NCBI GenBank assembly: GCA_944800085.1
Contig: CALYLO010000018.1
Coordinates: forward strand, 48,632 to 112,631
Direction: 5' to 3'
Source: Paenibacillus melissococcoides
Lineage (GTDB): Bacteria; Bacillota; Bacilli; Paenibacillales; Paenibacillaceae
Length of the DNA stretch: 64,000 nt
Shown here: positions 49,251 through 58,387 of the stretch, piece after piece
How positions within the stretch are numbered: the first letter of the stretch is position 1
Layout: every line of letters starts with the position of its first letter
The notes under the pieces: generated by a model
Told to the model about the DNA's origin: nothing
The model's input: the letters and a program-made list of their open reading frames with translations, nothing else
The model's database searches: none
Translations under genes and position numbers: made by a program

Positions 49251-51320
49251 TTGTCGGAAATATACATTACCCTGGAAGAGGCCGCCGGGCTTGAGGGCAT
49301 GAGTTACGAGACGGTCAAGAAGAAGGTGCAAAGGAACCCGAAGGCTTTCAAGGCAAAGAAAGAAGCTGCTGCAAGTGGCGGAAAGGAACGTGTCCTTATA
49401 GCGATGTCCACGCTGAGTAAGAAGGCCAGACAGGCATACAAGCATGTTACTGGTATTGAGGGCGCGGATGTCATTATCAAGGAACATGTCAATGAAAAGG
49501 AAATACCGTGGTACATCGGTGTTGACCCTGCTGAATACATCGAGAAGCACAGTAAGTCATATTACGAAGCGGTCGAGTTGGCAAAGGTCATCCGCGAGTT
49601 TCTCAACTATGGAGACCGTGACCGGACTGAATTTGCATTCAGTATTGCGGAAGCAAACGGAATGAGTCAGCGCACGCTCTATCGGTATGCACAAAGCTAT
49701 TTGGAAGCAAGTGCCTGGGCGCTGAAGATGAGCAAACAGGACGGGAGAAATTATGACTTTTTCAAGGTGCTGGCACTCTGCCGTAAGCCTAAGCAGAAAA
49801 ACACGTTTCCGTCGCTAACGCCGGAGGTCAGAGCTTTCATCGAAAATTTATGGTTTGAACCCGCGTTTGCGAGCAATAACGGAACGATTGAAATGCTCTA
49901 CAGCAAACTTATGAAGATTGGATCAATGCATAGCTGGGACATCCCATCATATCCAACGGTGGCCCGCTATATCGGATATCTGATGAATGTAAAGCGTGGC
50001 AAAAATGCGCGTCTACTTGCCGAAAAAGGCATGCGTGAATTTAAGAATCAGCGAATGGTCAAAGCGTCTCGGAATACAAAAGCGTTGCCAGTTATGGGGC
50101 TTGTACAAGGCGACGAGCATACATTCGATGTTTGGGTGAAATATACATACCCGAATGGCAAGACCAAGGCCATCCGCCCGCAGCTCGTCGCATGGCTAGA
50201 TACACGAAGCCGCTGCATCGTTGGCGATGTAATTTGTGTCAAGGCAAATTCGCAAGTGCTGAAGCAGTCGCTGCTCAACATGATATACGCCGATATTGGC
50301 GGCGTGCCAGAATGGCTGCTTATTGACAACGGGAAAGACTACACCGCCGAGACGATGACCGGGCGTAAGAGAAATGAACGCGTCAGCTTCGACAGCGAGA
50401 CCAAAGGCTTTTATCGCAGCATCGGCATCAAGGATGACATGCGCAGCCTCCCATACCAACCCTGGTCGAAGGCACAAGTCGAGCGGTTCTTCGGCACGCT
50501 AATTAGCAAATTTGAAAAATGGTTGGGAAGCTACACGGGTACGCTAACAGGTTCGAAGACAGCGGCGAAAGTGGACAAGGACATCAAGAAGATGCTCCAA
50601 CGTGACGAATTGCTGACACTGGATGAATTTTATGCGCTATGGTGCGAGTGGCGAGACGAGTACCATCGTTCATTCCATAGTGGACTCAAGGGACAAGGCG
50701 ATAAGTGGCATACGCCTCTGGAAGTGTTCCGGAACGCCGACCGCTATGTCAAAGCGCCGCCGCCAAAGTCCTACGCAACGATATTGATGATGAAGGCGGA
50801 GCGCGTCCTTGTCCGGAACATCGGGATCAAAAAGTTTGGATATGAGTACCGCGCCGATGAACTCTGCCATTATATCGGGGACAAAGTTGACATCAAATGG
50901 GACCCGAATGATGTGACAAAGCTCTATGTGTATACAGTTGGCGGGCAAAAAATATGCGAGGCGTACAGTCAAGAACTGCTACTCATCGCCCCGAAGATGC
51001 CGCAAAAGGCGCTGGAAGATCACCTCAAAATGCAGAAGCGCCAGCTCCGCCAGACGATGGATGACCTGGCGTATTATACGACGCCATTAGAAGATCGCGA
51101 TCCTCAGTATCAAGGATATGGAAACGACGTGGCCGGGTTCATTTTCAAAAATGAGGCTGCACCGAAGCAGAACACGAAGCTGGTCGCATTGCCGGACGAT
51201 CAGCAATTCCGGGAAGAGCTGCGATCCAGAAAAACAGCCAAAGCAGGAAAAGACGATGCAGATGACTTTTACCAACGGCAAGCGGAGAAAGCCCTCGCGG
51301 CGCTCCGTAAACTTGGATAA
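49251..51320 (+). CDS. MuA-like DDE transposase
   Basis: About 690 aa. It has an N-terminal wHTH (ITLEEAAGLEGMSYETVKKKVQR), helical DNA-binding regions, then an RNase-H core with Asp in QGDEHTFDV (about 288), Asp in LLIDNGKD (about 359) and Glu in KAQVERFFG (about 411). A beta-barrel (PPPKSYATILMM...) and C-terminal MuB-contact region follow. It cuts and joins phage ends during integration and replication. The start is TTG 49251, eight bases after GGAGG; an ATG at 49218 lacks a ribosome site. Confidence 0.9.
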   Translation: MSEIYITLEEAAGLEGMSYETVKKKVQRNPKAFKAKKEAAASGGKERVLIAMSTLSKKARQAYKHVTGIEGADVIIKEHVNEKEIPWYIGVDPAEYIEKHSKSYYEAVELAKVIREFLNYGDRDRTEFAFSIAEANGMSQRTLYRYAQSYLEASAWALKMSKQDGRNYDFFKVLALCRKPKQKNTFPSLTPEVRAFIENLWFEPAFASNNGTIEMLYSKLMKIGSMHSWDIPSYPTVARYIGYLMNVKRGKNARLLAEKGMREFKNQRMVKASRNTKALPVMGLVQGDEHTFDVWVKYTYPNGKTKAIRPQLVAWLDTRSRCIVGDVICVKANSQVLKQSLLNMIYADIGGVPEWLLIDNGKDYTAETMTGRKRNERVSFDSETKGFYRSIGIKDDMRSLPYQPWSKAQVERFFGTLISKFEKWLGSYTGTLTGSKTAAKVDKDIKKMLQRDELLTLDEFYALWCEWRDEYHRSFHSGLKGQGDKWHTPLEVFRNADRYVKAPPPKSYATILMMKAERVLVRNIGIKKFGYEYRADELCHYIGDKVDIKWDPNDVTKLYVYTVGGQKICEAYSQELLLIAPKMPQKALEDHLKMQKRQLRQTMDDLAYYTTPLEDRDPQYQGYGNDVAGFIFKNEAAPKQNTKLVALPDDQQFREELRSRKTAKAGKDDADDFYQRQAEKALAALRKLG

Positions 51321-51335
51321 TTGGAGGGAACGAAC

Positions 51336-52316
51336 ATGGAAGCAGTGGCATTTTATCCGGTTCAAGGTGGCACACCAACAGCCCTTGCAGCACAGGTTAA
51401 AAATATGATGGACAAAAACGGCATGACAATTACGGAGCTGGCGCGAGAAATCAATTATTCTCGCTCGGCCCTCTCACAATATCTGAGCGGTAAATATTCT
51501 TCCGATCCTACTGACATCGAGCAGGCAATAACGAACTTTATCTCCGCACAAGGCGAAGAAGTGGCGGCAGCCATCGAGCAAACAGGCACGATGCGACTTG
51601 CTAAGCCTGCATTCGTTGAGAGCCGTGACGCAACGGCAATCATCGGGGCCTGTCAATCCTGCCAGTCATTTACTGGACTTGGAATTGTGGTTGGGAAGTC
51701 GGGATACGGCAAGACTCATACGCTCAAGTATTATGCGCGGTCTCCTAAAGTTGCTTATATCGAATGCGACGATACGATGGCGCAACGCGATCTGGTTAAG
51801 GCCATCGAAAGAGCTCTCGGCCTACCCGTTGGCTATGGCACGATATGGGAACGGGTGAACGGTATCCGTGAATTTTTCAACTGCAATCCGGGCTACTTGC
51901 TCATTATCGACGAAGCGGACAAGCTTGTTAGCAAGTATTCACAGAAAAAAATGGAGATCCTGCGTGCCATCTTCGACCAGTCAGATGTGGGAATGATTAT
52001 CGCCGGGGAACCGAAGCTTGAAGCGCAAATCAAGGGCTATATCAGCCGTTTTGCGAACCGGGTAGATTTCTATGTGTCACTGAAGGGACTATCCGCTAAC
52101 GAGGTTCGCAGCTACCTACAAAACTTCAACTTCGAAGAAAATGCCATTCAGGAGATGATTGTCCGTGCAACTAACAACAAAAACGGATGCTTCCGCTTAC
52201 TCGACCGGACGCTGAACAACATCTTGCGCATATTAAACATGCACGGCTCCGCTGAAGGGGCTCCCCTAATTACCGTCGACATTATCGCTAAGGCCAGCAA
52301 CATGATGATGCTGTAG
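51336..52316 (+). CDS. MuB-like target-selection AAA ATPase
   Basis: 326 aa. The N-terminal HTH (MTITELAREINYSRSALSQYLSGKY) precedes an AAA domain with Walker A GKSGYGKT (about 119-126), Walker B YLLIIDEADK and the sensor region IAGEPKLEAQ. MuB-type proteins polymerise on DNA, deliver target to the transposase and give target immunity. ATG 51336 follows GGAGGG, 15 bases after the transposase stop. Confidence 0.88.
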   Translation: MEAVAFYPVQGGTPTALAAQVKNMMDKNGMTITELAREINYSRSALSQYLSGKYSSDPTDIEQAITNFISAQGEEVAAAIEQTGTMRLAKPAFVESRDATAIIGACQSCQSFTGLGIVVGKSGYGKTHTLKYYARSPKVAYIECDDTMAQRDLVKAIERALGLPVGYGTIWERVNGIREFFNCNPGYLLIIDEADKLVSKYSQKKMEILRAIFDQSDVGMIIAGEPKLEAQIKGYISRFANRVDFYVSLKGLSANEVRSYLQNFNFEENAIQEMIVRATNNKNGCFRLLDRTLNNILRILNMHGSAEGAPLITVDIIAKASNMMML

Positions 52317-52327
52317 GGGGGATGACG

Positions 52328-52699
52328 ATGTGGAGATATGAATACTCGAATCATTCAGTGGCACGCTTGTTCCGTTTCTTACAGCATGTGATGCTTCCCG
52401 TCCCGGTACGTCCAGCCGCTATCGTGTCGGGGTTGACAGAGGACGAAGTCCGTATTGCCTTGAGGGATTCACCTGATTACATCGTTGACGATGAGGGCAT
52501 CCGTAGCAGAGATCCATATGAAAAGGCGTTGATGGATATGCGGCAGCGGCTAGGTGAGGAATTGACCGTTCTGGAAGCGTGCTGGCTTTATCGTGAACTG
52601 CATTATGCATTTCATGTGGCTGCTGGCAGGCTTGTGAATACATTTATGGAGGAGCAGAGGCATGAAGAAGCCGTCAAGACTAGCACTTTTAATCGGTGA
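52328..52699 (+). CDS. Phage protein, unknown
   Basis: 123 aa from MWRYEYSNHSVARLF. Mixed alpha protein; EDEVRIALRDSPDYIVDDEGIRSR may be a small winged segment. It follows MuB directly, and its 3' end overlaps the next small gene. No family is recognised. Confidence 0.5.
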   Translation: MWRYEYSNHSVARLFRFLQHVMLPVPVRPAAIVSGLTEDEVRIALRDSPDYIVDDEGIRSRDPYEKALMDMRQRLGEELTVLEACWLYRELHYAFHVAAGRLVNTFMEEQRHEEAVKTSTFNR

Positions 52700-52817
52700 G
52701 CTAACGCTTGAGCAGGTTGTCACATTGTATGACCTGCACCGGATTGCAATCCCCTGTGAGGATGGTACGCCAGTAGAAGACATGATTGAGGAGGATGCGT
52801 TGTATGCAGTCGTATAA
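52662..52817 (+). CDS. 51-residue phage protein, unknown
   Basis: MKKPSRLALLIGELTLEQVVTLYD... to DALYAVV, acidic at the C-terminus. The start ATG follows GGAGG within the previous gene, and its end overlaps the next start. Tight overlap on both sides and a good ribosome site support a real gene. Confidence 0.55.
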   Translation: MKKPSRLALLIGELTLEQVVTLYDLHRIAIPCEDGTPVEDMIEEDALYAVV

Positions 52818-53094
52818 CAAAAAATTAAGCAAGAGTGGTTCCGTAACACTCCCGGCCGTAATACGCCGGGAGTATGGCCTATCAGGCGGCGAAAAGTTCA
52901 ATATTATCGTCGATAGCGAAGACGGCACAATCCTGTTACAGCGGACGCAAGGAAGTTGCCTATTCTGCCGGAGCGATAAAGAGCTAGTTGTGTATTCCGG
53001 TCGGTTTGTGTGCTCCCAGTGCATTCAGAATCTGGAGGCCAATGTTACGGAACGGAGAGCGGCCAATGCATTTGAAGGGGGGGACGGGCGATGA
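52804..53094 (+). CDS. AbrB-like protein with a CxxC zinc-finger tail
   Basis: 96 aa from MQSYNKKLSKSGSVTLPAVIRREYGLSGGEKFNIIVDSEDGTILL, a SpoVT-AbrB swapped-hairpin domain. CLFC and CSQC form a likely zinc ribbon, and the tail is charged. It is probably a phage transcription regulator. GAGGAGG lies 9 bases before the ATG. Confidence 0.7.
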   Translation: MQSYNKKLSKSGSVTLPAVIRREYGLSGGEKFNIIVDSEDGTILLQRTQGSCLFCRSDKELVVYSGRFVCSQCIQNLEANVTERRAANAFEGGDGR

Positions 53095-53720
53095 ATTCGG
53101 AACTGGTTCCCCTTGTTGATGAAGCACTCCGATTGGAACAGGATATGAAGCGAAGCAAGAAGCGGCTGGATGAACTGAAGGCCACCCTTACATCTGCTGG
53201 AATATTTGTCATGGACAATAAGAACCTATCTCACTATCAGATCCCTGGAAGCAAGGGCCGATTCAACCTGACATACAAGGAAAAGTTTGAAATTGATAAT
53301 TATGAACGCTTGGTTGAAGTGCTTGGTGATGTGGTGGCAGCCAAAGTCAGCCGGAAGTATGAGGTTAAATTCGAGACAGAAGCACGTTTCAAGGAAGCGC
53401 TCATTGCCCTTTACAAAGGCGAATACTGCTTTGACACTTCTATTGATGACGTGCTGAGCGGCCTTGGGCTCGATAGCAACAAAGTAAAGGCAGTAAAAAA
53501 GAAGCTAAAGGGCGACTATCTGAAGGACAAGCAGCTACTCGGAAGTGTAGGCATAACTGGTGAGCTTGAAGAGGAGCTCGACGCCATTCGCCTGGCGAAG
53601 CATGGCGAATTGGTTGAACGCTTCTTCGGCCATCTCACTCCGGAAGAAATCGATACGATACGCAATTCGGTGTACGTCGAGGACAGCATTAGTGTCGGCT
53701 TAGAAGCTTTTTCTGAGTGA
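53091..53720 (+). CDS. Phage protein, unknown (possible Gam-position protein)
   Basis: 209 aa. It has an N-terminal coiled coil (EALRLEQDMKRSKKRLDELKATL), a middle beta region and a Lys-rich C-terminal half. Its place after MuB matches that of Mu host-nuclease-inhibitor genes, and the coiled coil is compatible, but I see no clear sequence match to Gam. Confidence 0.5.
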   Translation: MNSELVPLVDEALRLEQDMKRSKKRLDELKATLTSAGIFVMDNKNLSHYQIPGSKGRFNLTYKEKFEIDNYERLVEVLGDVVAAKVSRKYEVKFETEARFKEALIALYKGEYCFDTSIDDVLSGLGLDSNKVKAVKKKLKGDYLKDKQLLGSVGITGELEEELDAIRLAKHGELVERFFGHLTPEEIDTIRNSVYVEDSISVGLEAFSE

Positions 53721-53731
53721 GGAGGGCCCTT

Positions 53732-54139
53732 ATGGACAAAATCACCTATCCACAAATCAAGAACATATTCGGGCTTGCCAGGCAGGCCCGAATGAATAAC
53801 GACGAGCTGCATGACCTGGTCTTGACTATGACCGGATCGGAGAGCATTAAGGCGTTAAGCAAGGCCCAGGGCATTAAAGTAATCGAACGATTGAATCAGA
53901 TGCTGGGTAAAGCCAAGCCATCATCCCGGGCAACGCCGAATCAAATCTGGCAAATTAACAAGCTGGCCGAGGAATTAGGCTGGAAATCTGACCCTCGCCG
54001 TTTGCGTCGTTTCCTGGAGAAGCAGCAGGGCGTAAGTCATACGAGCTACCTCTCACCTGCCCAGGCCAGCAAGGTCATCGAAGCTCTGAAAGCAATGAAG
54101 CGACGGGGAGGAGTGGAGTCCAATGCCAGACGCTCTTGA
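53732..54139 (+). CDS. GemA/Gp16-family phage regulator
   Basis: 135 aa. ITYPQIKNIFGLARQARMNNDELHDLVLTMTGSESIKALSKAQGIKVIERL and the repeat-like ATPNQIWQINKLAEELGW are typical of the Mu GemA (DUF1018) family, which modulates host gene expression in early infection. ATG 53732 follows GAGGAGGG. Confidence 0.8.
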   Translation: MDKITYPQIKNIFGLARQARMNNDELHDLVLTMTGSESIKALSKAQGIKVIERLNQMLGKAKPSSRATPNQIWQINKLAEELGWKSDPRRLRRFLEKQQGVSHTSYLSPAQASKVIEALKAMKRRGGVESNARRS

Positions 54140-54506
54140 ACGCTACTCTCCAGCGCAACGGCAAATCATTTTTGCCTATTGGGAGACGATACGCTGGACA
54201 CGAGGAACAGGGAAAATATCCGAGGGAATCAAGCAGCGTGAATACGAGTATTGGGAGCGTTATGAGCCTAGTCTTGTAATCAGAGCGCTCTCCATCCATA
54301 TCGAGAAATATCCAAATATCAAAGAGAACTACACCCGGGGCATTCTCCGCAACCTTCTGAAGAAAGGCGGTGCCGCTCATGCAAGGTCTGAAAGAGGTCA
54401 TGCCGGACTTGCTCGAACGCATCCAGGCAGCCAGGCAGGCAGCCAAGGCAAACGCGATATCGATATCAGCGCCGAAGCTGCCTTCCGCCGAAAACTCGGC
54501 TTATGA
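54123..54506 (+). CDS. Phage protein, unknown, overlapping GemA and the DnaC-like gene
   Basis: 127 aa. The first two thirds (YSPAQRQIIFAYWETIRWTRGTGKISEGIKQREYEYWERY...ENYTRGILRNLLKKGG) look like a replication-initiation helper placed before a DnaC-like loader. The last 40 residues overlap the next gene by 128 bases and are compositionally odd, so the true end may be earlier. Confidence 0.5.
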   Translation: MPDALERYSPAQRQIIFAYWETIRWTRGTGKISEGIKQREYEYWERYEPSLVIRALSIHIEKYPNIKENYTRGILRNLLKKGGAAHARSERGHAGLARTHPGSQAGSQGKRDIDISAEAAFRRKLGL

Positions 54507-55242
54507 GTGCCCGAAATGCCGGGACGAGGGCGTCATCCACGACCCTGCTCGCAACGTGGCCTATCAATGTGCCTGCATGGAACGCAAGAAGCTGAAGCGG
54601 ATCATGCAAACCACCAATATGAGCGAGGATGCGCAATTAAAGACCTTTGACAATTTCAACTTGGACGGCCTGGATCAACGCGTCATAGATGCATACGAGT
54701 TGGCGCGGGAATATTCGGATGGATTGGTCGCTCGGATCAAGAAGGGCCAAAGCTTGAAAGGCGTTCCTTGGTTCGGGCTTTTGGGCACATCCGGCAGCGG
54801 CAAGACGCACCTGGTTACGGCTACGGTCGCGCCGCTCATCGAACTGGGCATATATCCTCTGTTTTTCAACTGGGTACAAAGCTTCACGGAATGGTTTTCC
54901 TACTACAACAGCCCGGACGAGGCGTATAAGGTGGAGGAAATCCGAAAGCGAATTTACAACTGCGAGTTGCTTCTCGTCGATGATATTTGCAAAGAAAGCC
55001 AAAAAGACACTTGGATTAAGGAGTTTTATGGCATTGTTGATTATCGGTATCGAAAGCAATTACCGATCGTGTACACAAGCGAGTATTTTTCCGAATTGAT
55101 TGGTTTTTTATCCGTAGCCACAGCGGGCCGCTTGTTCGAGCGAACCAAGAGCCCGAAAGGGAAAAAGTATCTCGGAAAAATGCTGTTGGATGTGGGCGAA
55201 GACCCACTGGCCTTGAACTATCGATTTAATGGACTGATTTAA
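54379..55242 (+). CDS. DnaC/IstB-like AAA ATPase (helicase-loader type)
   Basis: 287 aa. It has a zinc ribbon (CPKC, then CACM), a linker, Walker A GLLGTSGSGKTHLVTA, Walker B CELLLVDDICKES, and sensor and arginine-finger regions (YTSEYF, GRLFERTK). DnaC-type proteins load the replicative helicase. In a transposing phage it probably helps recruit host replication. ATG 54379 is chosen; GTG 54370 is possible. Confidence 0.8.
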   Translation: MQGLKEVMPDLLERIQAARQAAKANAISISAPKLPSAENSAYECPKCRDEGVIHDPARNVAYQCACMERKKLKRIMQTTNMSEDAQLKTFDNFNLDGLDQRVIDAYELAREYSDGLVARIKKGQSLKGVPWFGLLGTSGSGKTHLVTATVAPLIELGIYPLFFNWVQSFTEWFSYYNSPDEAYKVEEIRKRIYNCELLLVDDICKESQKDTWIKEFYGIVDYRYRKQLPIVYTSEYFSELIGFLSVATAGRLFERTKSPKGKKYLGKMLLDVGEDPLALNYRFNGLI

Positions 55243-55261
55243 GATGTAGGAGGCCTGTACA

Positions 55262-55450
55262 ATGACCGAATACGACTATAAGAAAATAACGACTTACACA
55301 CTGACGCCGCAGCAACTTGAAGCGGAGCGTAAACGGCTCGATGCGCTGAAGCCCAGGGCCAGGGATTACAAAGGAAAAACGGCTATCCTTGCCCCACAAC
55401 TGGGCCATAACGGTAAATACCTGCGAAAAGGCGGCGAATGGTACTGCTAA
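55262..55450 (+). CDS. 62-residue phage protein, unknown
   Basis: Basic, with YTLTPQQLEAERKRLDALKPRARDYKG. AGGAGG precedes the ATG. It sits in the early operon. No family is recognised. Confidence 0.5.
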   Translation: MTEYDYKKITTYTLTPQQLEAERKRLDALKPRARDYKGKTAILAPQLGHNGKYLRKGGEWYC

Positions 55451-55473
55451 AAATTTTAATGGGAGGAATGACC

Positions 55474-55908
55474 GTGCAGCAGCCTAAAAAGTTTGAATGG
55501 ACAAATCGTCTCGCTTGTGTGGAAGCCTTGGCCCTAGAATGTGCCGATGGCGCAAAATTTGATTATGCCCTTCGCGTCGTCCGGCTTCGTGACTATAGTT
55601 TATATGTATCAAAAATCACGAACAAACAACTGGCAGCCCTCAAACGGGATGTTATGATACGGGTCAAAGAAATCAACATTATGCGAGAATCGGCAAATGT
55701 TGGCGACATTGTGCGCGTTCCAAAACTTGTGCCCAATCGATTCGGCGGGTACCAGCGGGACGGACGGAAGCTCGTGGAGGCCGAAGTAATTGAGAAGCAT
55801 CGCCTGTCTTCAACCTTGCGTTATCGCGTTCGCCGACTACTCGATAACGAAATCCAGATCGGGAACGGCCACATGATTAAATCGATTGTGCAACGGGCGG
55901 TAAACTGA
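55474..55908 (+). CDS. Phage protein, unknown
   Basis: 144 aa from a GTG seven bases after GGAGG (the ATG at 55468 is too close to it). Basic protein with VGDIVRVPKLVPNRFGGYQRDGRK, a beta-rich part resembling a small SH3-like fold. Its stop overlaps the next start (TGATG). Confidence 0.5.
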   Translation: MQQPKKFEWTNRLACVEALALECADGAKFDYALRVVRLRDYSLYVSKITNKQLAALKRDVMIRVKEINIMRESANVGDIVRVPKLVPNRFGGYQRDGRKLVEAEVIEKHRLSSTLRYRVRRLLDNEIQIGNGHMIKSIVQRAVN

Positions 55909-56138
55909 TGGCAAGAAAGCCCGTCCAGAAGCCGAGCCTTGTCGCCGTACCGCCCGATCCGGATCGATGTTTTGTACTTTTCTCGACCGCTGCCCTGACG
56001 GCCAGATCAGCAGCGGTCAGCCTGGAGAGCCTTCTCCACCAATTACAAAAACAACCGGGGGAGCGTCCCGTCTCGTCTATCAACTTGGATAAAGAGTCCG
56101 GAAAAATGGAGATTCTTTTCAATCCATTATCAAAATAG
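55908..56138 (+). CDS. 76-residue phage protein, unknown
   Basis: Translationally coupled to the gene before it. No recognisable motif. Confidence 0.45.
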   Translation: MARKPVQKPSLVAVPPDPDRCFVLFSTAALTARSAAVSLESLLHQLQKQPGERPVSSINLDKESGKMEILFNPLSK

Positions 56139-56163
56139 TTCGCAAAGGAAGGGAGAGTTAAAC

Positions 56164-56896
56164 GTGATTTATCGTCAAGATCATATCCCGAAAAATACAA
56201 TGAAGAATCGTCGCCCTGGTTACCCGATGAATGCGACCACCATCACTATTCATAACACAGGTAATTCTGGGAGCAGCGCCAAGAACGAACGTGGTTGGCT
56301 GACGAATCCAGACAATGATCGAACGGCATCCTACCATATTGTGGTGGACGAGCACGAAGCTATTGAATGTATCCCACTCGTTGAGAATGCATGGCATGCT
56401 GGTGATGGCAGCAACGCTGCAAGCGGCAATCGTACATCTATCGCAATTGAAATATGCGAATCTGGGAACTATCAGCAAACATTACGGAATGCTGCTGAAC
56501 TTGTCGCTAAGATGCTCCTTGAAAGGGGCTGGGGAGTTGAACGGCTGCGACGTCATTACGATTGGAGCGGAAAAATATGTCCCAGATTGATGTATGACAA
56601 TGGCAAGTGGACTGGATGGCATCAGTTTAAAGAACTTGTGAACTCATTTCTCAGAAAGGATGAACAAGGAATGAACAAAGAAGAAAGAGAAGCCTTTGAC
56701 AAATTGCTCAAGACCGTAGAGAAGCAGGATAAGAGGCTGAAGGAGCTGGAGGAGAAGCGCGACATCGAGCTCCTTCATGGGCCAAAGAGGCGGCAGCCTA
56801 TTACGCGAATGAACTGAAAACGAAAACCGGGAGTTATGATTTCTGGCGTATGCTGACCATTCAGTATCGTAAGGAGGCCGCAACGAGCAGAAATTG
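56164..56896 (+). CDS. N-acetylmuramoyl-L-alanine amidase endolysin, apparent frameshift
   Basis: The Amidase_2 domain has zinc ligands in TITIHNTGN, in the middle region AWHAGDG, and HYDWSGKICPRLM. A coiled linker EREAFDKLLKTVEKQDKRLKELEEKRD follows. As read, the frame ends at 56817, but from about 56763 the next frame continues APSWAKEAAAYYANELKTKTGSYDFWRMLTIQYRKEAA to 56896, the usual C-terminus. A CC to C loss at that point explains it. GTG start. It cleaves the amide between MurNAc and the stem peptide for lysis. Confidence 0.8.
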
Positions 56897-56910
56897 ATTT
56901 TTTCAGCTCC

Positions 56911-56919
56911 TGCTATAAT
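56911..56919 (+). promoter_or_regulatory. Extended -10 promoter for the late region
   Basis: TGCTATAAT, an extended -10, lies 21 bases before the Mor-like start with a poor -35. That is typical of activator-dependent or middle promoters. Confidence 0.5.
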
Positions 56920-56939
56920 ATGAGGAGGTGATCCGCCGG

Positions 56940-57265
56940 ATGGAATGGCTCGATGAGCTAACGCCAGATATGCTGCCCATGCCATACGTAAGTATGCTGA
57001 ATGGATAGGATTAGATAACCTAATTACGCTGGCCAGCAAGGCCGGAGGGGATCATGTGTACATCCCCACATTGGATTTCTTCTTCCGCCGGGTACGTGAC
57101 AGGCGGATCATTCAAGAGTATGATGGATATAACCATCGAGAGATCGCACAGAAGTATGAACTGAGTGAACGTAGAGTGAGAGAAATTTGTGACGGCATCC
57201 TTCCAGTTTCTCCACGGAGGGATGAGAATCAACTCCAACTTTTCGATGATGACGAGCTAAAATGA
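56940..57265 (+). CDS. Mor/C-type transcription activator, apparent frameshift
   Basis: ATG 56940 is preceded by AGGAGGTGATC. MEWLDELTPDMLP is followed, after a one-base loss in a C run near 56976, by IRKYAEWIGLDNLITLASKAGGDHVYIP. The HTH EYDGYNHREIAQKYELSERRVREICDG completes the Mor family (about 108 aa). Mor proteins switch on middle or late phage operons. Without the missing base only a 20-residue peptide would be made. Confidence 0.8.
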
Positions 57266-57320
57266 GGGGCGAAAAATCGGGGAATCCCTTCCAGACATGC
57301 AAGAAAACACTTGGTAATCT

Positions 57321-57354
57321 ACCAGTAGAGGCTTATGCCCTACTGGTTTTTTTA
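57321..57354 (+). terminator. Intrinsic terminator after the Mor-like gene
   Basis: ACCAGTAG / CTACTGGT followed by seven T residues. Confidence 0.85.
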
Positions 57355-57377
57355 TTGCCTAAAAAGGAGGCTCTTAC

Positions 57378-57806
57378 ATGATGCAAGATGCAATTAACGA
57401 GATGTTATTGAATGTGGCGCTGGCGGGCCTGACTCTACTGTCTTCATTTGCGATTTACTACATACGCCGGGCTAGCGCCAAGCTGTCGGCAGAGACGGCG
57501 AAAATTGATGCGGATGCGCAACGTGCGCTGGTTCAGGCAGCTATTGAACGATTGGATGATGTTGCGACCAAGACCGTCCACCAAATTGAACAGACCGTCG
57601 CCAGTCATTTACGGGAGTCTGTCAAGGAAGGATGGTCACCCAGAGAAGAATTAATGGAACTTGCCCCTCAAGCGTATTCGGAAATTGTCCGCCAGCTCAA
57701 GCCCGAATACATGCGGGCCCTACATGACACCCTGGGCGACGCAGAGGGGTACATCATGAGCACGATTGAATCCAAGGTGCTGGAGCTCAAGGAGCGTGCT
57801 GGCTAG
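57378..57806 (+). CDS. LLH-type phage holin
   Basis: 142 aa. A single N-terminal membrane helix (LLNVALAGLTLLSSFAIYYI) is followed by a long amphipathic helix (SAKLSAETAKIDADAQRALVQAAIERLDD), the layout of LLH holins. It would permeabilise the membrane to release the amidase. ATG 57378 follows GGAGG. Confidence 0.75.
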   Translation: MMQDAINEMLLNVALAGLTLLSSFAIYYIRRASAKLSAETAKIDADAQRALVQAAIERLDDVATKTVHQIEQTVASHLRESVKEGWSPREELMELAPQAYSEIVRQLKPEYMRALHDTLGDAEGYIMSTIESKVLELKERAG

Positions 57807-58068
57807 TGGAGTGGAATTGGATCATACAGACGGCGACGATGCTAGGCATCGGAGCAATTGGTTACTTTTTAAAACGACGATGGCAGAACTCAAAACGCAA
57901 ATCAATAAAAACGCTCAAGATGTGGATGAATTGAAAAAAGAATTGGATGACTTACGTTCCGATCTCCCGTTCATCTACACGACCCGGGAGGATTTCATTA
58001 GAACGATGAACAACGTCGACAAGAAGCTCGACAAAATACACGATAGCATGCTGGGAGGACAGAGGTAG
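57806..58068 (+). CDS. Small membrane-anchored coiled-coil phage protein, apparent frameshift
   Basis: GTG 57806 overlaps the holin stop (TAGTG). MEWNWIIQTATMLGIGAIGYFLK gives one membrane helix. After a one-A loss in the A run near 57880 the frame continues TMAELKTQINKNAQDVDELKKEL...NNVDKKLDKIHDSML. Its place matches the DUF2730-type protein of Mu-like phages. Without correction the product ends after about 45 residues. Confidence 0.6.
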
Positions 58069-58387
58069 ATGGATGAACAAACCTATCACGGTGTGCAACA
58101 TAATAAAGCGGTTCGGGGCTATATCATGCGCTCGCTCGCAAAAGGACATAACAATTCGCTCCTATGCAGGCAATTGGTCAATGTCCATGGTCAACGATGG
58201 CGTAATCATCAGCCCGGATATCTCCAAGCATCTGGATTACTTATTCAAGAAGGGCTACATCGAATATTCGAATGAGCGTGTGAATTCGTACAATGCTTAT
58301 GCCAATGATGCCGTAATCCGGCTAACGGTAAAGGGCATCGATTTACTGGAGGGCTCAACTCCGGATGATCCGGGAGTCGCCATCTAA
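58069..58387 (+). CDS. VpaChn25_0724-like phage protein, apparent frameshift
   Basis: The N-terminal frame reads MDEQTYHGVQHNKAVRGYIMRSLAKGHNNSLLCRQLVN. After one extra base near 58185 the other frame gives MVNDGVIISPDISKHLDYLFKKGYIEYS...VIRLTVKGIDLLEG, a winged-helix-like fold. It lies just before DUF3486 as in Mu-like head clusters. The family name is assigned partly by position. Confidence 0.55.
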